Translations under genes and position numbers: made by a program
Shown here: positions 35,684 through 43,148 of the stretch, piece by piece
How the letters are laid out: the number at the start of each line of letters is the position of its first letter
Numbering within the stretch: position 1 is the first letter of the stretch
NCBI GenBank assembly: GCA_903970305.1
Contig: CAJCID010000117.1
Span: 1 to 61,693, forward strand
Length of the DNA: 61,693 nucleotides
Direction: 5' to 3'
Source of the DNA: Rhodospirillales bacterium
Lineage (GTDB): Bacteria > Pseudomonadota > Gammaproteobacteria > Burkholderiales > Burkholderiaceae_D
Notes under the pieces: generated by a model
The model's database searches: none
Told to the model about the DNA's origin: nothing
Seen by the model: the letters and a program-made list of their open reading frames with translations, nothing else

Positions 35684-35976
35684 GTGGTCTTACTCTTCCT
35701 GGGTACGCTAGCGCACCAACAGGTCATCGGCGTACGCGCTGATACGAGCGCCAAAGGAGAAGGGCCTGTCCTATTTCGCGCGTCCCCCACCGCGCCCCGC
35801 GCCACGCCCCTACGCGAACGACTGGACTCGATCCGAGGTAGGATGCAGGCATCATGAAGCCCTGCGACCCCGTCCGATGCACGTGCATCGGGTAAGTGGC
35901 CTGTCAGTCCGAGGACCGCCTGATCGAGAGAATCCTCGGTCGGCCTACGCGTTCTTGCTTTTTATCGAGGCCAATC

Positions 35977-36726
35977 ATGCCCCCTTCTTTTAGCGCACCC
36001 GCTCTGCGCGCCACCGGCGGGATCTTCTATGGGCTCTTCTTCTTTCTGACGGCCTGCACCGTCACGCCGCTTACTCCTGCGATTCCCTACGAGACCGTGG
36101 TGGCCAGCCCTGCGCGAACGGAGCGCGATCGCAGCGAGGACGCGGGCCGAAAACCCGTGGCGTTCCTGGAGTTCTCCGGCGTAAGGCCTGGCATGCGCGT
36201 GCTCGACATCTGGTCCGGCGCGGGCTACACCTCGGAACTGCTCGCCCTCGAGGTCGGGCCCACGGGTCATGTCTGGGCGCAAAACGACAAGCCCTCCAAG
36301 CGACTCGAGGAGCGGCTCAGCGAGCATCCCCAGGCCAATCTGGAGCAGGTCATCGCCTCCTATGACAATCCGGTCCCGGCGCAGGCCAGCGGGCTCGACC
36401 TGATCACGATCGTCATGTCCTACCACGACATCGCGGCCCTGCCCGTCGATCGCGCGCGCATGGATGCCCAGCTGTATGCGGCGCTGAAGTCAGGAGGACA
36501 CCTGGTCCTGATCGATCATTCGGCCCGTGCCGGCTCGGGGACCTCCGACAGCGCCAATCTGCACCGGATCGACGAGGCTCTGGTCAAGGACGAACTCGCC
36601 CGCGCCGGTTTCCGGCTCGAAGCGCAAAGCGATTTTCTGCGCAATCCGGACGATCCGCGCGGCCAGGCCTTCTTCGACATGCAGATCCCCTCGGACAAGT
36701 TCGCCCTGCGTTTCGTCAAAGGGTAG
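35977..36726 (+). CDS. Methyltransferase-fold lipoprotein
   Basis: 249 aa from the ATG at 35977. The N-terminus has a hydrophobic segment and lipobox LTAC (FYGLFFFLTACTVT), so it is predicted to be membrane-anchored outside the cytoplasm. The rest has a class I methyltransferase fold: MRVLDIWSGAGYTSELLALEVG is a degenerate SAM motif I (usual DxGxGxG), with LDLITIVMSYHDI and GGHLVLIDHSARAGSG following. Whether it methylates anything in the periplasm, where SAM is scarce, is doubtful. A GAGG precedes the start. Confidence 0.75.
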   Translation: MPPSFSAPALRATGGIFYGLFFFLTACTVTPLTPAIPYETVVASPARTERDRSEDAGRKPVAFLEFSGVRPGMRVLDIWSGAGYTSELLALEVGPTGHVWAQNDKPSKRLEERLSEHPQANLEQVIASYDNPVPAQASGLDLITIVMSYHDIAALPVDRARMDAQLYAALKSGGHLVLIDHSARAGSGTSDSANLHRIDEALVKDELARAGFRLEAQSDFLRNPDDPRGQAFFDMQIPSDKFALRFVKG

Positions 36727-36883
36727 GGCGCCTGCAATCTGCGTCGTCGGAACTTGTTTTTCGGCGCTTCGCCTCCATGTGCCCCGCAGGCGGGTTCAAC
36801 GCTTGGGCGACGGGAGAACGACCGGTATCGTTTCCGGGAAGCTCTGCCCGGTTGATCGAGCCCGCAGACAAGGGTGAGTACGG

Positions 36884-37825
36884 ATGAAATTCAAGGACTA
36901 TTACGCGGTGTTGGGTGTCGAGCGCGATGCGAAGCCCGAGGACATCAAGAAGGCTTATCGCAAGCTCGCCCATAAGTACCATCCGGACGTCTCGAAGCTC
37001 GCCGATGCCGAGGATAAGTTCAAGGAGCTCGCTGAGGCCTACGAGACTTTGAAGGATCCCGAGAAGCGCGCCGCCTACGATCAGTTGGGATCGCACCGTC
37101 CCGGACAGGAGTTCGAGCCGCCGCCGCACTGGGCCGATCAGTTCGATAGCGCCGGCATGGGTTTCGAGAACATCGATCTGGCCGACATCCTGGCCGGGCT
37201 GCACCGCGGCCGTACCGGTGGCCGAGCCGGCGGGCGTTCGCGCGGACCGGCGATGCCCATTCCGGGCGAGGACTACGAGACGAGCGCGCAGATCACCCTC
37301 GAAGACGCCTTCCATGGCAGAGAAATAGACCTTGATCTCGTCATGCCCGAACTCGACGAACAGGGCATGACGCGCCGCTCGACGCGGCACTTTCGCGTGC
37401 GGATTCCCAAAGGTGCCGCGGACGGACAGCGGCTACGGCTATCCGGCAAGGGCGCTCCCGGATTCAACGGCGGCCGACCCGGCGACTTGTACGTCAACCT
37501 CGTTCTGGCGCGCCACCCCCTGTTCCGGGTCGTCGGCAGCGACCTTTATCTGGACCTTCCGCTGGCCCCCTCCGAGGCCGTACTGGGTGCGACGGTGGTC
37601 GTGCCGACGATGGAAGGACAGGTGGAGTTGAAGGTTCCGCCCAATACGCGCGCCGGGAACACCCTGCGACTGACCGGCAAGGGCATGCCGCGTGCCGGCG
37701 GGGCAGGAGATCTGTATGCCGTCGTCCAGATCGCCGTACCGAAGGCCTCTACCGATGCCGAGCGCGAGCTGTATCAGAAGCTGGCCGAAGTCTCAGAGTT
37801 CAAGCCCAGGGCCCATTTCTCCTAG
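36884..37825 (+). CDS. cbpA: Curved DNA-binding protein CbpA (DnaJ-like co-chaperone)
   Basis: 313 aa. The J-domain (1-70) has the HPD motif at 33-35 (HKYHPDVSK). A Gly/Arg linker ([14 protein letters not shown]) precedes two beta-barrel client-binding domains (about 125-305) with the [19 protein letters not shown] signature. There is no zinc domain, which separates CbpA from DnaJ. CbpA stimulates DnaK and binds curved DNA. cbpM follows 10 bases on. Confidence 0.93.
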   Translation: MKFKDYYAVLGVERDAKPEDIKKAYRKLAHKYHPDVSKLADAEDKFKELAEAYETLKDPEKRAAYDQLGSHRPGQEFEPPPHWADQFDSAGMGFENIDLADILAGLHRGRTGGRAGGRSRGPAMPIPGEDYETSAQITLEDAFHGREIDLDLVMPELDEQGMTRRSTRHFRVRIPKGAADGQRLRLSGKGAPGFNGGRPGDLYVNLVLARHPLFRVVGSDLYLDLPLAPSEAVLGATVVVPTMEGQVELKVPPNTRAGNTLRLTGKGMPRAGGAGDLYAVVQIAVPKASTDAERELYQKLAEVSEFKPRAHFS

Positions 37826-37835
37826 AGAGCCCCCT

Positions 37836-38162
37836 ATGCGCATTGAAATCGTCCATACCACCACGGTCGAAGAAGTTCGACGCTACACGCTCGCGGAGGT
37901 CGCAGAAGGTTCGGGTCTGACTGAAATCGAGCTACGCGAACTGGCTGAGACGGGTGTCTTGGAGCCGCTTGAGCACAGCGGTGGCCAGTGGATCTTCTCG
38001 GGCAGAAGTCTCTGGCTTGCGCGCACTGCGCGCCGACTGCGCATGGACTTCGAACTGGATGCATCGGGAGTCGCGCTGGCCGTGCAGCTGATCGGTCGCA
38101 TCCGCGAACTCGAGGACGAGATCCGCCTGGCCCAGGCACGAATGCCCAAGGGCCCCTACTGA
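37836..38162 (+). CDS. cbpM: Chaperone modulator CbpM
   Basis: 108 aa. A MerR-like small helical protein (YTLAEVAEGSGLTEIELRELAETGVLEP, then GGQWIFSGRSLWLARTARRLRMDFELD). CbpM binds the J-domain of CbpA and blocks its co-chaperone and DNA-binding activity. It is paired with cbpA as in E. coli. Confidence 0.92.
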   Translation: MRIEIVHTTTVEEVRRYTLAEVAEGSGLTEIELRELAETGVLEPLEHSGGQWIFSGRSLWLARTARRLRMDFELDASGVALAVQLIGRIRELEDEIRLAQARMPKGPY

Positions 38163-38184
38163 GGGGGCCACGCCGCGCGCGCCC

Positions 38185-38212
38185 AAAAAAATCGGCCCTT
38201 GCACGGGCCGAT
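38185..38212 (-). terminator. Rho-independent terminator of the repeat-protein gene
   Basis: On the reverse strand ATCGGCCC pairs with GGGCCGAT around a six-base loop, followed by seven U. It sits 30 bases after the stop of the 130-aa protein and also faces cbpM from the other side. Confidence 0.85.
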
Positions 38213-38242
38213 CCAGGGTCAGGCGTTTTGACGACGTTTGAC

Positions 38243-38635
38243 TTAAGGCTTGGGCTGGGCTTCGCCGCGAGGAATCTCGCCTGCCTTTTCAGCAGCTTTG
38301 GTATCGGCCTTGACGGCTGCACGATTGGCAGTCGACTTGGTCGTGTCCTTGTTCATGGTATCCGAAGCGTCGCCACGGGGAATCGCATCGGCCTTGACTG
38401 CAGCCTTGGTGTCGGCCTTGACGGCCGCACGGTTGGCAGTCGACTTGGTCGTGTCCTTGTTCATCGTGGGCGATGCGTCACCGCGGGGGATCGCCCCCGA
38501 CTTTTCCGCATCCTTGGCTTCGGCCTTCACTTGAGCACGAGTCTTCGGAGCAGATGAATCATCTTGCGCGAGGACCGGTTGAACCGACACAAGCGCGAAG
38601 ATCGTTGCAGGCAGCAGAATGGAAATGGCTTTCAA
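38243..38635 (-). CDS. Exported protein with 36-residue tandem repeats
   Basis: 130 aa. The signal peptide ends VLAQ (cleavage before DDSS). Residues 48-83 and 84-119 are two near-identical copies of a 36-residue unit containing AIPRGDASxTMNKDTTKSTA and NRAAVKADTKAA, and a partial third begins EIPRGEAQPKP. The sequence is Lys/Ala-rich and low complexity, like DUF4148-type or TolA-like envelope proteins. No enzyme motif is present; a structural or adhesive envelope role is a guess. Confidence 0.75.
   Translation of the reverse strand: MKAISILLPATIFALVSVQPVLAQDDSSAPKTRAQVKAEAKDAEKSGAIPRGDASPTMNKDTTKSTANRAAVKADTKAAVKADAIPRGDASDTMNKDTTKSTANRAAVKADTKAAEKAGEIPRGEAQPKP
38279..38494. repeat. Two tandem 108-bp repeats inside the exported repeat protein
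   Basis: The units 38279-38386 and 38387-38494 encode the two 36-residue copies. They differ mainly at synonymous positions, so the copies have been kept under protein-level constraint since duplication or repaired against each other. Confidence 0.8.
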
Positions 38636-39042
38636 TTGTTTCTCCCGTTATGGTGTTACAAAACCGAAGCTCGTTTTGAGCGGGCCCAGATACCTCTCAT
38701 CCTTCACAGCAGATGCGCTTAACATGAATCGTCAAAGGCACACGCCTATAACGATTATATTCCCGACGCGGTTGACGTTGCCATTTCGAGCGCGGCAGTG
38801 TCGCGTTCGCGCCTCTGGCGCCGCTGGCCAGGGTCTGAATCGTGGCGAAGGTCCTCTCGAGGGGGACGGTTCTTGCTTTTCGACCGTCCGCATTATGCGG
38901 GTCTTGAGCGGTACGGGCAAGTCGCCCGCCGGCGGACGTCCTAAAGCCGGGTGGAGTGGCCGTGCTTGGGGCTTGGCGCCAGGCTTCGCGGTGCGCGAAC
39001 CCGCAGCGCGGGGCGCGAGCCCCATTCCTTCCTTTTGCCTCG
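38636..39042. other. Intergenic region with inverted repeats, no gene seen
   Basis: It contains the inverted repeat GGACGGT/ACCGTCC (38864-38870 and 38883-38889) and, at 39010-39037 on the + strand, GGGGC-GCGA-GCCCC followed by ATTCCTTCCTTTT, which looks like a terminator with a GNRA loop although no + strand gene precedes it within 800 bases. A small RNA ending there is possible; I cannot show it. Confidence 0.4.
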
Positions 39043-39615
39043 TTACAGATTCAGGCGCGACACCTTAGTGCCCGCGATGGTCGCGTTGGCCATCAGGCCC
39101 TCGTTAGTCACCACAAAACCAATCACAGGTCCGAGGGCAGTGGTGAGATCGACATCCCCGTTGGCACCGAGCTTGAGAACCGCAACCGAGGCGTCGGCAC
39201 CGGCGGTCCAACCATTGCCCGCCCGAAACCGATCAAGCGCGTCCTGGGTCATGAACAAGAAGAAGACGGCCTTCGATTGCGCACCCAGCTGCAGCCCGAA
39301 CGATCCGCTTGCTGTGCTGTAGTAGGCGATCGGTGCGCCGCCGATGCGCAACTCACCTTCGCCATACTCGCCGCCCACGCCCAGACCCGCTGCGATCACC
39401 GAGGGGAAGACCAGGATGCCACTCGACTTGCTGACGAGCTCGCGCGAGCCGCGGGCATTGGCGTAGAGCCGGGCCAAGGATTCAGTCGAGGCGATATCAA
39501 GCTGGTGCCGTCGCTCGGCCGGATTGGAGGGCTTGTCCGTCGAGGTGGTGGTGCAACCACTGGCCACCCAGCCCAGCGAAGCAGCCGCGCCGATCAATAG
39601 GGTTCTTCGTTGCAT
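39043..39615 (-). CDS. SYLF/Ysc84-domain lipoprotein
   Basis: 190 aa. Lipobox ASGC after MQRRTLLIGAAASLGWV gives a lipoprotein of about 170 mature residues. The SYLF domain is visible as SGILVFPSVIAAGLGVGGEYGEG, GSFGLQLGAQSKAVFFLFMT, ALGPVIGFVVTNEGLMAN and IAGTKVSRL. SYLF domains bind lipids; bacterial exported versions are of unknown function. A second family member lies at 60894. An AGGAG lies before the ATG. Confidence 0.82.
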   Translation of the reverse strand: MQRRTLLIGAAASLGWVASGCTTTSTDKPSNPAERRHQLDIASTESLARLYANARGSRELVSKSSGILVFPSVIAAGLGVGGEYGEGELRIGGAPIAYYSTASGSFGLQLGAQSKAVFFLFMTQDALDRFRAGNGWTAGADASVAVLKLGANGDVDLTTALGPVIGFVVTNEGLMANATIAGTKVSRLNL

Positions 39616-40026
39616 CGTGTTCTCCTTGAGTGCGTGTTACGTTCACAATGGAATCGACCGTCGCTTCGGAGCTGGCGCATCCCACGGTCCGAGCGGCCGA
39701 TTGCCTCTCGAGATGAGACGCGCGAGGCGGCGGCCTCTTGCATTTGGATCGATTTGGCGCGAATAGTTCGGCCCTGGACCAGCGCCCCGGTCAGATTGAA
39801 GGAATTCACTATGACAAAAACCTATTCAAACCAGATAGATAGGAAATGAATCAATAAAATGCTTGAGGTGTTTGGGCGACCTCGGCACTGTTAGGGCCGT
39901 CTGGCACGGAACGTCTTGCGGCGAAGCTCCGGGGCTTCCTCTTCTACCTTGAGCGGGGCGCTTCGGGCCGAGCCTGGCTTCTGAGCGGCGCTCGCCCCCG
40001 AAGTCCTTCTCGTGCGTTCTGAACTC
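39616..40026. other. Intergenic region, no gene seen
   Basis: Holds the promoter side of the SYLF lipoprotein gene and an AT-rich patch around 39805-39870, unlike its surroundings. A short open frame ending at 39849 has no ribosome site or homology. Confidence 0.5.
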
Positions 40027-40533
40027 TTAGGAGCCGCAGTTCTCAGCGATGCGCTGCTGGGCCAGCTGGCTCTGACGCTGCCTATCGTCGTCGTTCAGAT
40101 AGATCTTCTCGCCCTGCTCATTGACGTTATAGAGTCGGCCTTGGCGGTTCAGCAGATCGAGCGAGGCCTGGGCGTTCAGGCAGGCATTGCGGCGCGCCTG
40201 AAGGGACTTGGCCTCGCGCTCCTCTTCCTGCTTGTGCAGATCGGCCTTTTTGGCCTGGCGCTCCCGAAACTCCTGGTCCTGAGCCTGCCAGCTCTGCTGC
40301 GTCGAGGCCGGGCCCTGATCGGGGGGACTCTTCGCCTGGGGCAACTCCAGCACCGACGCCTTGCCCGCACCCCCCGGGGGAGGGGCCTCGGAATAGTGGG
40401 TTACGCCCTGGCTGTCGACCCACTTATAGATCTGGGCGTAGGCGGGCCGCGCCGCGACCAGGATCAGAGCGAGGCTGAGTGTGACACCAAGCGCCATCCC
40501 ATGAATGTTCCGAGACGCCAAGATCTGAGCCAT
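40027..40533 (-). CDS. DUF4124-domain exported protein
   Basis: 168 aa. A signal peptide ends ARPAYAQ, and the mature N-terminus YKWVDSQGVTHYSEAPPPGG is the DUF4124 hallmark (KWVDxxGxxxYSxxPP). The rest is a Gln/Glu/Arg-rich coiled coil (EFRERQAKKADLHKQEEEREAK). DUF4124 proteins are periplasmic with unknown role. Confidence 0.85.
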   Translation of the reverse strand: MAQILASRNIHGMALGVTLSLALILVAARPAYAQIYKWVDSQGVTHYSEAPPPGGAGKASVLELPQAKSPPDQGPASTQQSWQAQDQEFRERQAKKADLHKQEEEREAKSLQARRNACLNAQASLDLLNRQGRLYNVNEQGEKIYLNDDDRQRQSQLAQQRIAENCGS

Positions 40534-40957
40534 TGCGACTGCTCCGCGAAGAAATGAAGGCGTCCAAGCCTTGATCTCGGCTGGTGCCGCCCCTTGTGGG
40601 TCGATGCGGGGAGAACCTGCCAGACGTCCTCTCGATGACCGCAGGCGGAAGTGTAGCGAAGCGCTTGGTGCGGGTCACGCCTTTCCGCCAAGTTTGTTCT
40701 GCCCTTCAGGGACCGCTGCTCTGGGGTTTCCCGGGAGCGACCGGGAGCCACTTTCGGGCCTTCGGCTAGCTGGCCCTGATTTTGCTCAATGACTCCGGTA
40801 GCGTGTTGCGGCAGCCGAAATATCTTGGTTCAGCAGGGGTCTGGTCCGCAAGTGACGTTTTTTTCACGTGGAGCGTCCAAAAGCGACAAGTTTGGTCGCT
40901 CCGTGTTCCGGTCCGGCTCCAACGGGAGTGGGCATGTGCTTTAACGAGGAGGATCCA
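40534..40957. other. Intergenic region with hairpin leader
   Basis: No gene is supported. At 40870-40902 GGAGCG and CGCTCC flank an inner GCGAC/GTCGC pair, a possible stem-loop ending 55 bases before the ATG of the 98-aa gene. Confidence 0.4.
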
Positions 40958-41254
40958 ATGTACGGCGAACGCGATTCTGCAACTGTGGAAGCTCTCATCA
41001 AGTCAGGAACGGATTTCACCACGCTCGCTGCTGTGCTGCTGCGCGTGCCGACCACCACCGATCCGACGATCAACAAGATGATCCGCCTTGCGCGCGTGAT
41101 GGACTCCGCCATGGAGCTTTCGATCGCTCAGCTTGCGACGCCTTCGCAACAACCCAAAGAGATCGGCCAGATGATGTCGCGCAATGTGATCGTCGCCCAG
41201 CAACTGCAAAACGCTCTCGAAAGGGTCATCGCGACCACCCACAAGGAGTCCTGA
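40958..41254 (+). CDS. Hypothetical protein, 98 aa
   Basis: ATG at 40958 after AACGAGGAGGATCCA, a strong ribosome site. The product is helical and polar (MYGERDSATVEALIKSG, then TTTDPTINKMIRLARVMDSA, QLQNALERVIATTHKE) without signal peptide or membrane segment. I do not recognise the family. Its message may carry the stem-loop at 40870-40902. The TPR-GGDEF gene follows 259 bases later on the same strand. Confidence 0.6.
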   Translation: MYGERDSATVEALIKSGTDFTTLAAVLLRVPTTTDPTINKMIRLARVMDSAMELSIAQLATPSQQPKEIGQMMSRNVIVAQQLQNALERVIATTHKES

Positions 41255-41513
41255 AGCCGACGCGCCTGACCGGAGACACGGCAGGGGAGCGCGCGTCATC
41301 GGATCTTGCGCAGTCGCGCCACGTGCATCGGGTCGAGGTCGAGACCTGTAGAGGCATCGATCCTCAGCTTCGGTCCGATGCTGCCGATAAGTGTCCTGGA
41401 CTCTCTTGTGTCCCACCTGAGATCTGAGTGGGTTTTCGCCGTATCGAGAAGAACCGATTTTCAGCCGAATGAAGTGCGGGTCTTCGCCAGGATGTCCCTT
41501 CAAGCCATGAATC

Positions 41514-43148
41514 ATGTGTAGCCTGCCCTCGAGCGCGCCTCGACTGGTTGCGGAGTTGCAGAGCCAGAACGTCCGGGCCGAAGAACTGATGGTCTCCAAC
41601 CCCCGCGAGGCTCTCGCCCTGGCGCGCGAGGCCCACGCGAGCGCATGCGCGCACGACATCACCCAGACGCAACCGACGAGCCTGTGGCTGCAGGGCATTG
41701 CGCTTGGGCTTCTTGCGCAGATGGAACAAAGCGACGCCTTGCTCACCGAGGCGACCCGGCTTGCCGAACAATACGGACAACCTGCCCTGCAGTTTCGGGC
41801 GATCAATGGACTGGCAACGAACGCGCATCAGCGCGGCGAGTACGGCCGAGCCTTCTCCCAATACCACCAGTATCTGTCCTGGGCGCGCCAGGCAGCCGAT
41901 CCGCTCGCCGAGGCCCGCGCCTTGGGCAATATCGGCCTCTTGTTTCACGAGATGGGGGAATACGCCCGCTCGGCCGAGATCATCGAGCAAGTTCTGGCGA
42001 TCGGGCGTGCGCTTGATCGGCCGCTCCTTTGTGTCGTGCAGGCGATCAATATGGGCCAGGCGCGCATCGATCTGCGTGAGTTCTCCGCGGCGCTTGACAT
42101 CGTCGACTGCTGGCTGCCGGTCGCCCAACGTCATGGTTTCCAGGTTCAAGGGGTTCTGCTGCTTGCCGTGCAGGGTGCGGCCAAGCTGGGCCTGGGCCGC
42201 CCGGACGATGCCTTGAAGGATCTCGAGGCTGCCGTAGAGGAAGGGCGGCGTCTGGGTGACTTCCATGAAATCTGCGGTCCGCTCATCGATCTTGGCGAGG
42301 CCTACCATGCCGTCGGTCGCCACGACGATGCGCTCCAAGTGCTCAACGAGGCGGTCAGCCGTTGCGATCAGGTCGATTCGCTCGCCCTCGAAGCCAAGGC
42401 GAGCCGTGTTCTGGTCAGCCTGCACCAGTCTTTGGGCCAGTTTGCCGAGGCGCTTGCGCATGCGCAGACCCTCCTCAGGTTGCAAGAGCACGTGCACACC
42501 GAGCGCATGAGCCGTCGCACGGAGGTGCTCGCCGTTGAATTCGAGATCGATCAGCTGCGCCAGAAAGCCGAACTCGAGCGGCAGAAGATGCAGGAGCTGC
42601 AACAGTCCAACGCGCTCTTGCATCGCCTCCAGGAAAATCTGCGGCACGAGGCCACCCATGACTATCTGACGGGTCTCTACAATCGCCGCTACTTCCTGCA
42701 GTTGCTCGAGGCCACGCTCGTGGCCTCCTTGGATGGCACGAGGCGTTTTGGTATCGCCTTTCTCGATCTGGACGGCTTCAAGCAGGTCAACGATACGCAC
42801 GGCCATCCGGCCGGTGACGCCCTGCTCGTCGAGATTGCCCAGCGCGTCTTGCGCACGACCCGTTCGGGCGATGTCGCGGCTCGTCTTGGCGGCGACGAAT
42901 TCGCGATCCTCTTGCACGACATCGGAACCGGCGAGGGCGTCCAGGGGCACTTTGAGAGGCTCGCCCAAAGCATCAGCGAATCCTTTCCCTGGCGCGAGGG
43001 CTGGGTGCGCTGCTCGGTCTCGGTGGGTGTGGCGATCTTCCCCCAGCATGGCCGCAGCGCTGCCGAACTGCTGCATCACGCTGACGCCGCGATGTATTGC
43101 CGAAAGCGCGAGCGCCAGGATTGTTCAATGAAGGGCGAGGATGCTTGA
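41514..43148 (+). CDS. TPR-containing diguanylate cyclase
   Basis: 544 aa, no membrane segments. Residues about 20-330 form TPR-type helical repeats (ALQFRAINGLATNAHQRGEYGRA; ALGNIGLLFHEMGEYARSAEI; LIDLGEAYHAVGRHDDALQVL). Residues 335-375 form a coiled coil. The GGDEF domain (376-540) has intact GGDEF at 459-463 (RLGGDEFAIL), metal site FLDLDGFKQVND, and an RxxD inhibitory site (RSGD, 450-453). It should make c-di-GMP with product feedback control. The TPR segment resembles that of the HD-GYP protein at 57063. It overlaps the next gene by eight bases. Confidence 0.92.
   Translation: MCSLPSSAPRLVAELQSQNVRAEELMVSNPREALALAREAHASACAHDITQTQPTSLWLQGIALGLLAQMEQSDALLTEATRLAEQYGQPALQFRAINGLATNAHQRGEYGRAFSQYHQYLSWARQAADPLAEARALGNIGLLFHEMGEYARSAEIIEQVLAIGRALDRPLLCVVQAINMGQARIDLREFSAALDIVDCWLPVAQRHGFQVQGVLLLAVQGAAKLGLGRPDDALKDLEAAVEEGRRLGDFHEICGPLIDLGEAYHAVGRHDDALQVLNEAVSRCDQVDSLALEAKASRVLVSLHQSLGQFAEALAHAQTLLRLQEHVHTERMSRRTEVLAVEFEIDQLRQKAELERQKMQELQQSNALLHRLQENLRHEATHDYLTGLYNRRYFLQLLEATLVASLDGTRRFGIAFLDLDGFKQVNDTHGHPAGDALLVEIAQRVLRTTRSGDVAARLGGDEFAILLHDIGTGEGVQGHFERLAQSISESFPWREGWVRCSVSVGVAIFPQHGRSAAELLHHADAAMYCRKRERQDCSMKGEDA

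Larger units (their letters stand above)
35536..35976. other. Intergenic region with tandem repeat and hairpin
   Basis: About 440 bases with no gene I can support. It contains the 13-bp tandem repeat at 35585-35610 and the strong hairpin at 35653-35683 described separately. Confidence 0.55.

Noticed and set aside
39610-39849. A short forward frame ending MTKTYSNQIDRK
   Set aside because: Its 5' part is antisense to the SYLF promoter region, and the last ATG gives only 12 codons without a fitting ribosome site.
41306-41521. A 71-codon forward frame just upstream of the TPR-GGDEF gene that might be a second signal peptide gene
   Set aside because: It has no ribosome site, signal sequence or double-glycine motif, and it overlaps the TPR-GGDEF start.
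41364-43079. A 571-codon reverse frame opposite the TPR-GGDEF gene
   Set aside because: The forward strand encodes an intact GGDEF protein with all motifs; the reverse frame is a by-product of high GC at third positions.
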